Shown piece by piece: positions 1 to 6,402 of a DNA stretch of 13,934 nucleotides (positions within the stretch are counted from its first letter, which is position 1; the number at the start of each line of letters is the position of its first letter). The position numbers were made by a program, and so were the translations under genes. The stretch comes from an uncultured Eubacteriales bacterium. Its GTDB lineage: Bacteria > Bacillota > Clostridia > Oscillospirales > Ruminococcaceae. The DNA lies in NCBI GenBank assembly GCA_959605275.1, contig CAUHFD010000055.1:1-13934 (forward strand), in the 5' to 3' direction. Under the pieces are notes generated by a model. That model saw only the letters and a list, made by a program, of their open reading frames with translations. It ran no database searches and was not told where the DNA came from.

Positions 1-124
1 CTGCAGGTCAACGCGGCAATCATTTTTTTGCATGTTTTTTTACATATTTCATGGCGCGCTTGAGATGCTCCAGGCTAAAGGGAGTTTCCAGCGTTTCATC
101 CACGTCGAATTTATTTCTGGCCAA
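1..124 (-). pseudogene. Second half of heterodimeric ABC exporter, 5' part, frame broken
   Basis: Translation from a TTG at 124 begins MARNKFDVDETLETPFSLEH and continues LKRAMKYVKKHAKK before a TGA at 22-20. This start resembles the N-terminus of the second subunit of clostridial heterodimeric ABC exporters (recognised from family memory, not searched). The start is supported by AAGGAGG at 140-134, nine bases upstream, and it overlaps the end of the preceding exporter gene by 14 bases, so the two are translationally coupled. The stop falls immediately after a run of seven A (bases 29-23 read on the minus strand). One extra A, or a -1 slip, would give KKMIAALTC, which fits a continuing first membrane helix. 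It is therefore a real frameshift mutation, an assembly indel, or a slippage site. Only 19 bases remain beyond the stop, so the rest of the gene cannot be judged. Confidence 0.6.
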
Positions 125-1901
125 CAGGTGTCACCTCCTTGTCAGCTTCTTCCGGCAAAGACTGCTGAATTGCATAAATTTCATAATAGTAGCCTTTTTT
201 ACGGAGCAGCTCCTCATGCGTACCGCATTCAACAATCTGACCGTCATTCAAAATGACAATTTTATCCGCATGTTTGGTGGAAGAGATTCGCTGTGCGATA
301 ATAAATTTCGTACAGTTAAAAGAAAGCTCACTCAGACTTTTCTGAATAAAATGTTCCGTTTCCATGTCGACTGCTGAAGTTGTATCATCTAAAATCAGAA
401 TAGAAGGCTCAATTGCCAAAGCCCGTGCCAAAGCAATTCGCTGTTTTTGTCCGCCGGATAGACCGACGCCTCTTTCTCCGATGATGGTGTCAAATCCGTC
501 TTCCATCTTGTAGACGAAATCGGCAGCAGCTAAATGCGCATATTTTTTCACATCCTCACTGCTCATGGAAGAGTTGCCATAAGCAATATTGCCGTCTACC
601 GTGTCGGAAAACAGAAAAACATCCTGTGTTGCAATGCCTATATTTTTTCTCAAACTATGTAAGTCCCAATTCCGTACATCAACATCGTCAACGGTCACAC
701 TGCCACTGCTAACGTCGCACAACCGCGGAATCAGGTTCAGCAATGAAGTCTTTCCGGAACCGGTGTTACCCATGATCGCTACCGTTTCGCCGGGATTTAC
801 TTCTAAATTGACGTCGGATAACACCTTGCTTTTCCCGATATTCAGATTGACGTGGTCAAAACAGATTTTTCCTTTCAATCTGCCGTCAGTTACCAGAGCG
901 TTATCCCGATTTTTGATAATCGGCTGCGCATAATACAGTTCAATAACTTTATCGGCGCTGACAAAAAAGCGCTGCAGATCGTTCAAAATCGTGCCGAGCA
1001 TCCGCATGGGGTTAGAAAGGGTCCATGTGAGTGAGGAGAAAGCCAGCAGCTCTCCCATGCTCAGCCTGCCAATCATGATAAAGTAACCACCGACCAGCAA
1101 TGTAACGACCGACAGAGATTGCGCCAAGCCTTCAATGGCGGGATAATAATTTAACCAAGTCAACGCGGCTTTTAGGTTTGCTTTTTTAAATTCCGCATTT
1201 TTGGTATCAAACTTTGAGATTTCGTAATCTTCTCGGGCAAATGCTTTGACTACTCGGTTTCCGGCGATGTTCTCTTGCGCCGAGGTGTTTAGCTGAGATA
1301 GTTTCTCCCGCAAGTCCTGATAAAGCGGTTTGACTTTTCTGGAATATCTGGTACTGACAATATAGATCAGGGGCGTAATAGCAAGCAAAATTAGAGTCAG
1401 TATGATATCGACAGTCATCAAATAAATGGTGGTGGCGACGAACATGACGACTGCTTCTACCGCTACACGGGAAATCCACGCAATAACATGCCGTACCAAA
1501 TCCAGATCTCCGGTTGTACGTGTCATTAGATCGCCGGTTCGATTATGTGCATAAAACCGCATATCCTGTTGCTGCATATTGGTGTACAGCTTGTTGCGTA
1601 TTTTGTAAACGGTGTGCTGAGAACTCCGCTCGCTGAAAATAATCATCGTGTACCCAAGTGCACTACGAAGCAAAGCAAATAGGATCAGCCCGACTACCAG
1701 AGGCACTAGGAATTCGGTGTGATGAACAGTTTGTCCGGTGGTCGGATCAGTTTGTCCGACAATGACAAGGTCAATAATGTTCTGGGATATAATCGGATTG
1801 ATCAGAAGCATGGCTGCGCATATTGCGGAAAGAAGCTGGGCTAATAAGTATTGCCATCGCTTTCCTTCCATATTTTTCCATATCCATTTAAGCTGAAACA
1901 T
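111..1901 (-). CDS. ABC exporter half-transporter with degenerate ATPase site (BmrC/YheI-like)
   Basis: The 596-residue protein joins an N-terminal six-helix exporter domain to a C-terminal nucleotide-binding domain. Hydrophobic stretches lie near residues 21-43, 63-86, 141-161, 164-185, 255-279 and 285-305. Walker A is GNTGSGKTS at 378-386, the Q-loop Gln is at 426, the signature LSGGQ at 481-485 and Walker B ILILDD at 501-506. The residue after the Walker B Asp is Asp506 rather than the catalytic Glu, and the H-switch position reads IAQR with Gln537 instead of His. This is the pattern of the non-hydrolysing half of heterodimeric exporters such as BmrCD and TM287/288. The next gene is the partner, in the same order as bmrC-bmrD. 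The substrate cannot be read from sequence; drugs, lipids or peptides are all possible. I start at ATG 1901 (MFQLKW, family-like). A GTG at 1952 would add 17 residues. Neither start has a clear SD. Confidence 0.9.
   Translation of the reverse strand: MFQLKWIWKNMEGKRWQYLLAQLLSAICAAMLLINPIISQNIIDLVIVGQTDPTTGQTVHHTEFLVPLVVGLILFALLRSALGYTMIIFSERSSQHTVYKIRNKLYTNMQQQDMRFYAHNRTGDLMTRTTGDLDLVRHVIAWISRVAVEAVVMFVATTIYLMTVDIILTLILLAITPLIYIVSTRYSRKVKPLYQDLREKLSQLNTSAQENIAGNRVVKAFAREDYEISKFDTKNAEFKKANLKAALTWLNYYPAIEGLAQSLSVVTLLVGGYFIMIGRLSMGELLAFSSLTWTLSNPMRMLGTILNDLQRFFVSADKVIELYYAQPIIKNRDNALVTDGRLKGKICFDHVNLNIGKSKVLSDVNLEVNPGETVAIMGNTGSGKTSLLNLIPRLCDVSSGSVTVDDVDVRNWDLHSLRKNIGIATQDVFLFSDTVDGNIAYGNSSMSSEDVKKYAHLAAADFVYKMEDGFDTIIGERGVGLSGGQKQRIALARALAIEPSILILDDTTSAVDMETEHFIQKSLSELSFNCTKFIIAQRISSTKHADKIVILNDGQIVECGTHEELLRKKGYYYEIYAIQQSLPEEADKEVTPVGQK
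134..140 (-). promoter_or_regulatory. Strong ribosome binding site for the TTG-started ABC partner
   Basis: AAGGAGG on the minus strand lies inside the last codons of the upstream exporter gene, nine bases before the TTG at 124. It is the main reason for choosing this non-ATG start. Confidence 0.8.
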
Positions 1902-2017
1902 AGCAGTTACCGTTATCGGTGAATAGTCAAATAACCGATACCCTTTCTGCACACATAATTTTTTTGTATTTGCTGAGATGAATCAATGATTATGGTTGCA
2001 TTTCAGTCTGTAACACT

Positions 2018-2046
2018 ATTATAGCGAATTAAAAAAAAAAGAAAAC
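2018..2046 (-). promoter_or_regulatory. Candidate promoter of the ABC exporter operon
   Basis: A perfect TATAAT on the minus strand (bases 2023-2018) sits about 115 bases before the ATG. A ten-T tract lies in the 17-base spacer. The -35 position (GTTTTC, bases 2046-2041) is poor, so recognition would depend on the -10 box and the AT-rich upstream DNA. Confidence 0.45.
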
Positions 2047-2171
2047 CCTTTTTTGAAAATTTAATGAGCGAAAAATGAATGAATTTTTGGCAATCAATTG
2101 GTAAGAACGCTGAAATTTTTTTTTATTTTTAATTGGGTTGATTTTTTTTAAAAAAAGTATTAAGATAACAG

Positions 2172-2200
2172 TTTACTTTTCTCTTTTTTAATAGTAAAAT
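2172..2200 (+). promoter_or_regulatory. Candidate sigma-A promoter of comM
   Basis: TTTACT (2172-2177) and TAAAAT (2195-2200) are separated by exactly 17 bases, matching 4/6 and 5/6 of the consensus. It would give a comM leader of about 145 bases. Confidence 0.5.
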
Positions 2201-2352
2201 AAAATTATTAAACTTGGGAAGTGTGGGTTAAATCATGATTTGATCCTCTATTTGCTGAAAAATCCGCCCTTTGCGCCGGGAATCAATAGCTTTTTCTCTT
2301 TGGCAATCGGCGACTGGTTTTAACGGTAGCTTTCCTGGAACAGAAAGCAGGG

Positions 2353-3888
2353 ATGACAGCTTTGTATGCAAAAGTGAACAGTCTCGGTTTATTGGGAATG
2401 ACCGCTTTTTCGGTTAAGACAGAGGTTGATATTGCAAACGGAATGCCGGCTTTTGACATTGTCGGTTTACCGGATGCGGCAGTAAAAGAAAGCCGCGACA
2501 GAGTCCGTTCCGCAATAAAAAATTGCGGTTATCAGTTTCCGGTCAATAAAATCACTGTAAATCTTGCGCCGGCAGATATAAAAAAAGCCGGTCCGTTATA
2601 TGATTTACCGATTTTAGTGGCAATTTTAACAGCGACAGAGCAGTTGAGTTGTAATTTAGAGCAATCCGCTTTTATCGGTGAGCTTGCACTCAATGGTGAG
2701 GTACGACCGGTAAACGGGGTATTGCCCATGGTACTTCAGGCAAAGCAGAACGGATATCAAAATATTTTTGTGCCAAAGCATAATGCCCTGGAAGGCGCGG
2801 TAGTCAGCGGAATACGGGTGTTTGGAATAGAGCATATTAACGAACTGATTGATTTTTTGGTTGGCGCACGTCAGTTGGAAGCAACGGCACCAATCAGAAA
2901 TTTTCATAAAAGCGATGTTTTGGCTCCGGATTTTTCCGAAGTAAAGGGACAGCTCGGGGCAAGACGAGCCTTGGAGATCGCGGCGGCAGGCGGACATAAT
3001 GCGCTTTTGATCGGACCTCCGGGTTCCGGAAAAAGTATGCTGGCAAAACGGCTGCCCTCCATTTTACCGGATATGACTTTTGAAGAGTCGATGGAAACAA
3101 CGAAAATTTATTCCGTTGCCGGCATTTTGCCGCACGATACGCCGCTTATTATGCAAAGACCCTTTCGTTCGCCCCATCATACAGTTTCTGCGGCGGGGCT
3201 GTCCGGCGGCGGAGCGATTCCGAGACCGGGAGAAATTTCGTTGGCGCATAACGGAGTTTTGTTTTTGGACGAGCTACCGGAGTTCAGCAAAACGGCAATG
3301 GAAATTCTGCGTCAGCCATTAGAGGATGGAAAAGTAACAATTTCCCGCGTGAGCGGCAGCCTGACCTATCCTTGTGAGATTATGCTGATAGCGGCAATGA
3401 ATCCTTGCCCATGCGGATATTTTGGCAGTCCGAACCGGGAATGCAGCTGTTCCAAAACCAAAGTGCATCAGTATTTGTCCAGGGTGAGCGGACCTTTGTT
3501 GGACCGGCTTGATTTACATATTGATGCCATGCCGGTAGAGTTTGAGCATATTTCTTCTGAGCAAAAATCTGAGTCTTCCGCCGCTATAAAATTACGGGTT
3601 AATGCAGCACGGGAAATTCAAAACCGTCGTTTTTCCGGAACGGGGATTACTTGTAACGCGCGTATTACTCCGTCCATGCTGCAGGAAACCTGTCGAGTAA
3701 CGGAATCGGGGATGAAGATGCTGAAGACCGCTTTTGAAAAATTAGGTCTTTCCGCCCGCGCATATGATCGAATTTTAAAAGTTTCCCGTACGATCGCGGA
3801 TTTGGACGGCAGTGCAGATATTGATTCTTCCCATATTGCGGAGGCAATACAGTATCGCAGTCTTGACCGTAAATATTGGTCGAATTAA
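2353..3888 (+). CDS. comM: ComM/YifB family Mg-chelatase-like AAA+ ATPase
   Basis: The 511-residue protein has the full YifB/ComM layout and usual length. An N-terminal Lon-S16-like domain covers roughly 1-170 and contains PAFDIVGLPDAAVKESRDRV. A Mg-chelatase-type AAA+ core covers about 190-395, and a C-terminal helical lid domain follows. Walker A is GPPGSGKS at 221-228 and Walker B is VLFLDE at 302-307. Asn350 is in the sensor-1 position, Arg385 is the likely arginine finger and Arg469 in SARAYDRIL is sensor 2. Four cysteines at 352, 354, 364 and 366 form the CPCG...CSC cluster typical of the family. In Haemophilus and Vibrio, ComM is a hexameric helicase that extends branch migration during natural transformation; the role in Firmicutes is less clear. 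ATG 2353 follows an AGGG too closely. A TTG at 2362, nine bases after that AGGG, is a credible alternative start. The gene stands alone, with no dprA or topA in view. Confidence 0.93.
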   Translation: MTALYAKVNSLGLLGMTAFSVKTEVDIANGMPAFDIVGLPDAAVKESRDRVRSAIKNCGYQFPVNKITVNLAPADIKKAGPLYDLPILVAILTATEQLSCNLEQSAFIGELALNGEVRPVNGVLPMVLQAKQNGYQNIFVPKHNALEGAVVSGIRVFGIEHINELIDFLVGARQLEATAPIRNFHKSDVLAPDFSEVKGQLGARRALEIAAAGGHNALLIGPPGSGKSMLAKRLPSILPDMTFEESMETTKIYSVAGILPHDTPLIMQRPFRSPHHTVSAAGLSGGGAIPRPGEISLAHNGVLFLDELPEFSKTAMEILRQPLEDGKVTISRVSGSLTYPCEIMLIAAMNPCPCGYFGSPNRECSCSKTKVHQYLSRVSGPLLDRLDLHIDAMPVEFEHISSEQKSESSAAIKLRVNAAREIQNRRFSGTGITCNARITPSMLQETCRVTESGMKMLKTAFEKLGLSARAYDRILKVSRTIADLDGSADIDSSHIAEAIQYRSLDRKYWSN

Positions 3889-4045
3889 TACTAAAATCTA
3901 ATGAAAGACTTTAATTCTTTCCGACCTGAATTGCGCCATAAAGCGTTATCCTCCTTGCTGGGCGTCAGCCCAGCGGTGTCGTCTGCCTTTTCTGACACAA
4001 TTCATCCCCGGAAACCGATTAAAGCTTTCAATTAGATTTTAGTAT
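3888..4045. repeat. TA-flanked long imperfect palindrome, MITE-like element
   Basis: The outer arms, 3888-3914 and about 4018-4045, are inverted copies of ATACTAAAATCTAAT(T)GAAAG(A)CTTTAAT differing only by single-base indels. Further inward, TTTCCG faces CGGAAA and GAATTG (3928-3933) faces CAATTC (3998-4003). The centre is a perfect hairpin GCTGGGC-GTCA-GCCCAGC (3957-3974). The whole unit can thus fold end to end. TA dinucleotides flank the CTAAAAT...ATTTTAG ends (3889-3890 and 4043-4044), as expected for IS630/mariner-type insertion. It begins at the last base of the comM stop codon, between the gene and its likely terminator. No second copy is visible in the window, so the mobile-element reading is inference from structure. 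Confidence 0.6.
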
Positions 4046-4093
4046 AAGACTTGCCGTGACTGAAATAGAGGAGTATTCCAAAAAAGGGTTTTA

Positions 4094-4143
4094 GCAAGCG
4101 GCAGTACACATTGTTCTTTAAGCATACGGTCGCTTGCTTTTTT
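4094..4143 (+). terminator. Likely terminator between comM and the URO-D-family gene
   Basis: AGCAAGCG (4094-4101) pairs perfectly with CGCTTGCT (4132-4139) and is followed by a short T run. The loop is long (30 bases), which weakens the call. The genes on either side converge here. On the minus strand the stem is followed by AAAACCC and then six T, so it may work in both directions. Confidence 0.5.
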
Positions 4144-4179
4144 AGTTTAGCATATGATTTTATCGGGTGTTCCGGCTAT

Positions 4180-5217
4180 CTAGGCTCTGCTTCCGGTTAG
4201 GCGATCCCAAGCGGCGTATACTTCGGTGACATTTTCCGGTTTTCCTCCCGCGCCGAATTCACACTGCGCGATGCAGCCGCCGTCCTGCCACAGATGATCG
4301 TATATCTCTTTCACAGCATTTGTTACGTCTGATACTGTGCCATATGGCAAAATGTGTTGACGGCAAATTTCACCCCAGAATGTAATTTTCCCTTTGAACG
4401 GCGCGAGGTTTTCGGCACCCATGCAAAAAATTTGAGCATTGATCGCATCCAGCCCCAACTCAATGAGATCGGGGATAATCTCAAGGGTGTATCCGTCTGA
4501 GTGCATAAAGATTTTTTTGTTATGCTGATGAGCGATATCAATATAGTCTTTGTAAAGCGGCTTGAAAATTTCCCGCCATGTTTGCGGATTGATCAATAAA
4601 CTTTTTTGCGATCCCCAATCGTCCATGAACATTAGTCCGTCAACATCGGTTTGCGCCCATTTTTCCAATAAGCGGCAATAGAAGTCGTGCATTTTTTCAA
4701 TGAACTGCATCATTTTTTTCGGACGGAACATTAAATCGACGTAGAGCGCTTCGGTGGAGCGAATAAACTGCAGTTGCTCAAAGGGACGTGGTGTGATACC
4801 TGCGGACAGCAGAAATTTATCGCTTTTTTCGGCGCAGGAGCGGTTCACTTGTTCAATATCAAAGGAAAGCTGTTCTTCCGGAATCGTAATGCCGGAAACA
4901 TCATCCCATTCCTCATCGTCCGGATCTATCAATGGTTGTTTTACTTCTCCGATGACACCTTTGTTGATGTTTGTGAAGACACATCCCCAAGGATCAACAT
5001 ATTCACCAACTTCGTAGGGATCTCCTTTTTCTACTTTGGAAGCCTCGTGATAAATGACATCAGGACGGTCAAAGTCCCATTCGAAAGCATTTAAAAGCTG
5101 TTGAAGCTCTTTCGGATGGTGATCGTTTACCCAGGGCAATGTCCACAAATCGTGTGGAGCGCGTTCTGTTTTGTTTTGGAAATTCAGCGTATTTAATACC
5201 AGTTGTTTTGAAGTCAT
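4180..5217 (-). CDS. Uroporphyrinogen decarboxylase superfamily protein (methyltransferase-like)
   Basis: This 345-residue soluble protein has the URO-D (PF01208) TIM-barrel character: a strand with DGLMFMDDWGSQ near 193-204, FMHSDG at 237-242, DAINAQ near 257-262, and a closing CEFGAG at 319-324. It is not HemE, because the N-terminal arginine-rich substrate motif of true uroporphyrinogen decarboxylases is missing. The nearest functional relatives are the corrinoid:CoM-type methyltransferases (MtaA, MtbA), which bind zinc through His-x-Cys and a distant Cys. Here the matching residues appear to be His239, Asp241 and Cys319. No corrinoid protein or other methyltransferase gene is in view, so the substrate is unknown. 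The ATG start has AGAAAGGA nine bases upstream. The gene is divergent from an AraC regulator and is probably controlled by it. Confidence 0.82.
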   Translation of the reverse strand: MTSKQLVLNTLNFQNKTERAPHDLWTLPWVNDHHPKELQQLLNAFEWDFDRPDVIYHEASKVEKGDPYEVGEYVDPWGCVFTNINKGVIGEVKQPLIDPDDEEWDDVSGITIPEEQLSFDIEQVNRSCAEKSDKFLLSAGITPRPFEQLQFIRSTEALYVDLMFRPKKMMQFIEKMHDFYCRLLEKWAQTDVDGLMFMDDWGSQKSLLINPQTWREIFKPLYKDYIDIAHQHNKKIFMHSDGYTLEIIPDLIELGLDAINAQIFCMGAENLAPFKGKITFWGEICRQHILPYGTVSDVTNAVKEIYDHLWQDGGCIAQCEFGAGGKPENVTEVYAAWDRLTGSRA

Positions 5218-5238
5218 AGTAATTCATCCTTTCTGATC

Positions 5239-5258
5239 CTGCATTGATTAAAATGCAG
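5239..5258. promoter_or_regulatory. Palindrome in the leader of the URO-D-family gene, candidate operator
   Basis: CTGCATT (5239-5245) and AATGCAG (5252-5258) are perfect inverted repeats around a six-base centre. They lie between the start codon at 5217 and the likely promoter. The site could be a protein-binding site or an RNA hairpin ahead of the SD. AraC proteins usually bind direct repeats, so another regulator is possible. Confidence 0.4.
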
Positions 5259-5288
5259 TTTGATATTTTTGGGGCAATCGTATGAATT

Positions 5289-5318
5289 TTGATTCTTGTT
5301 GTTTGTTTTAAGTATAGA
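5289..5318 (+). promoter_or_regulatory. Candidate promoter of the araC-type gene
   Basis: TTGATT (5289-5294) and TATAGA (5313-5318) are spaced by 18 bases and lie about 70 bases before the chosen start codon. On the other strand TATACT (5316-5311) overlaps the same box and could serve the divergent URO-D-family gene, so the two promoters may compete. Confidence 0.4.
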
Positions 5319-5388
5319 ACGTTTCCGGGAAAAAATCATATATTTTTGGATAATGTACAAAATTGAAGATAGTGAAAGGGGTGGTCCT

Positions 5389-6261
5389 ATGGTCGATAAT
5401 ACAACGGATGAATATATTTGGGAAAAGGAACGAATGGTACTGACGTGGCAGCAACTTCATATTCCGGGTTTGGAGATGATCGGGCGTTGCCAGTCGGTTA
5501 GAAATTGTAAGCCGCTACCTTTGCATTACCACCGTGATTGTATGGAAATTGTCTATGTAGTCAGCGGTTCACAAACATATTATATGGGAGGACGACGGTA
5601 TGCGGTACGAGGAAATCAACTTTTTATAACGCCTGCGGACATGCTTCATTCTACCGGCGACAGTCCTCATGGCAGGTATGAAATTTATTGGATGCGGTTA
5701 TATCAGGAATATTGTCCCGGATTTTTGCAGATGAGCAATGAAACCGGAAAGACGTTGCATCATGCGTTGTTCTCTTTAAAGAATCCTGTCATCTGTCCGA
5801 CGGTTTCTTTAAAGAAATCGATTACGGAAGCCTTTTCGCTGTTGACAAGCGATTTAGAATTAGAGCGAATACGCGGATGCGCACTGTTGCAGGAATTTAT
5901 TTCGCAGGTTTGTATCAGCGAAACAATAACAGCGGATGTGTCTGATGAAATTTTACAGGCAACCGAATATGTAGCTGAACATGTATTTGAAGTAATTACA
6001 TTGGAAGAATTGGCACAGGCGGCAGAAATGTCGCTGTCCCGCTTAAAACAGCGATTTCAGAGCGAACTGGGTATTTCACCGCGGGAGTACATTAATTTGA
6101 TTAAAATAGAAAAAGCAAAAGAGCTATTGAAAGACAAAAGTAAAACGGTGACCGATATAGCGTTTGCTTTGTCTTTTTCTTCCAGTAATTATTTTTCATT
6201 GGTATTCCGCCAGTTGACTGGCAAATCTCCGACTGATTTCAGGCAAGAAAATAGTTTATAA
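5389..6261 (+). CDS. AraC-family transcriptional regulator
   Basis: The 290-residue protein has an N-terminal cupin-type sensing domain (about 25-110, with HYH at 47-49 and Glu53 in a cupin-like strand, and GNQLFITPADMLHS near 75-88). The C-terminal AraC DNA-binding domain covers about 185-285. Its first helix-turn-helix is around 203-224 (ITLEELAQAAEMSLSRLKQR) and the second around 253-275 (TVTDIAFALSF...NYFSLVFRQ), ending in the usual GKSPTDFR. The start at ATG 5389 is chosen because AAAGGGG lies seven bases upstream; a longer reading from a TTG at 5296 has no such support. It is divergent from the URO-D-family gene and probably responds to that enzyme's substrate or a related sugar or aromatic compound. 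The ligand is not readable. Confidence 0.9.
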   Translation: MVDNTTDEYIWEKERMVLTWQQLHIPGLEMIGRCQSVRNCKPLPLHYHRDCMEIVYVVSGSQTYYMGGRRYAVRGNQLFITPADMLHSTGDSPHGRYEIYWMRLYQEYCPGFLQMSNETGKTLHHALFSLKNPVICPTVSLKKSITEAFSLLTSDLELERIRGCALLQEFISQVCISETITADVSDEILQATEYVAEHVFEVITLEELAQAAEMSLSRLKQRFQSELGISPREYINLIKIEKAKELLKDKSKTVTDIAFALSFSSSNYFSLVFRQLTGKSPTDFRQENSL

Positions 6262-6280
6262 TCGTATGGTGAATTTAAAA

Positions 6281-6309
6281 AGCGGAAAGCTGATCTACAG
6301 CTCCCCGCT
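6281..6309 (+). repeat. Hairpin just downstream of the araC-type gene
   Basis: AGCGG-aa-AGCTG-atcta-CAGCT-cc-CCGCT folds into a two-part stem 20 bases after the stop codon. It has no T run of its own and is followed directly by a stronger terminator. It may assist termination or protect the 3' end. Confidence 0.5.
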
Positions 6310-6317
6310 CAGGCTTC

Positions 6318-6357
6318 AAAAAAACCTGCCTTTGTTTAACACAAAAGCAGGTTTTTT
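6318..6357. terminator. Strong bidirectional terminator
   Basis: AAAAAACCTGC (6319-6329) pairs with GCAGGTTTTTT (6347-6357). An inner TTTGT/ACAAA stem continues after one mismatch, around a five-base loop. The A run on one side and the T run on the other make it functional on both strands. It would end both the rightward araC-type transcript and the leftward glycosyltransferase operon. Confidence 0.9.
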
Positions 6358-6402
6358 GATAGTCTGGATAGCCTTTAAAGAAGAATGCTTAAAAAATGTT
6401 GC

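Larger units (their letters stand above)
1953..2352. other. Divergent intergenic region, ABC exporter / comM
   Basis: This 400-base gap is very AT-rich between about 2030 and 2220, with several A and T homopolymers, and holds the promoters of both flanking genes. From about 2220 to 2350 the base composition rises to resemble coding DNA. I see no convincing start, SD or recognisable protein there in any frame, so it is left as the comM leader. Confidence 0.5.

Noticed and set aside
51..377. Plus-strand frames antisense to the ABC exporter
   Set aside because: They lie opposite a well-conserved coding sequence, have no SD and no recognisable domains.
1902..1952. GTG start at 1952 adding 17 residues to the ABC exporter
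   Set aside because: There is no SD, and MFQLKW from ATG 1901 fits exporter N-termini better. The longer form stays possible.
1930..1956. Tiny minus-strand leader frame (ATG at 1956, nine residues) ahead of the ABC exporter
   Set aside because: There is no SD and no attenuator hairpin around it, so it is too weak to call a leader peptide.
2229..2322. Open plus-strand frame before comM containing PPFAPGIN
   Set aside because: It has no ATG and no SD, and no family is recognised. The coding-like composition alone is not enough.
5308..5328. Catabolite-responsive-element-like AAACGTT core on the minus strand
   Set aside because: About four of the conserved cre positions mismatch, so it is not reported as a CcpA site.
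5296..5388. Upstream TTG extension of the AraC protein
   Set aside because: It starts inside the candidate promoter and lacks an SD, while ATG 5389 has a strong one.
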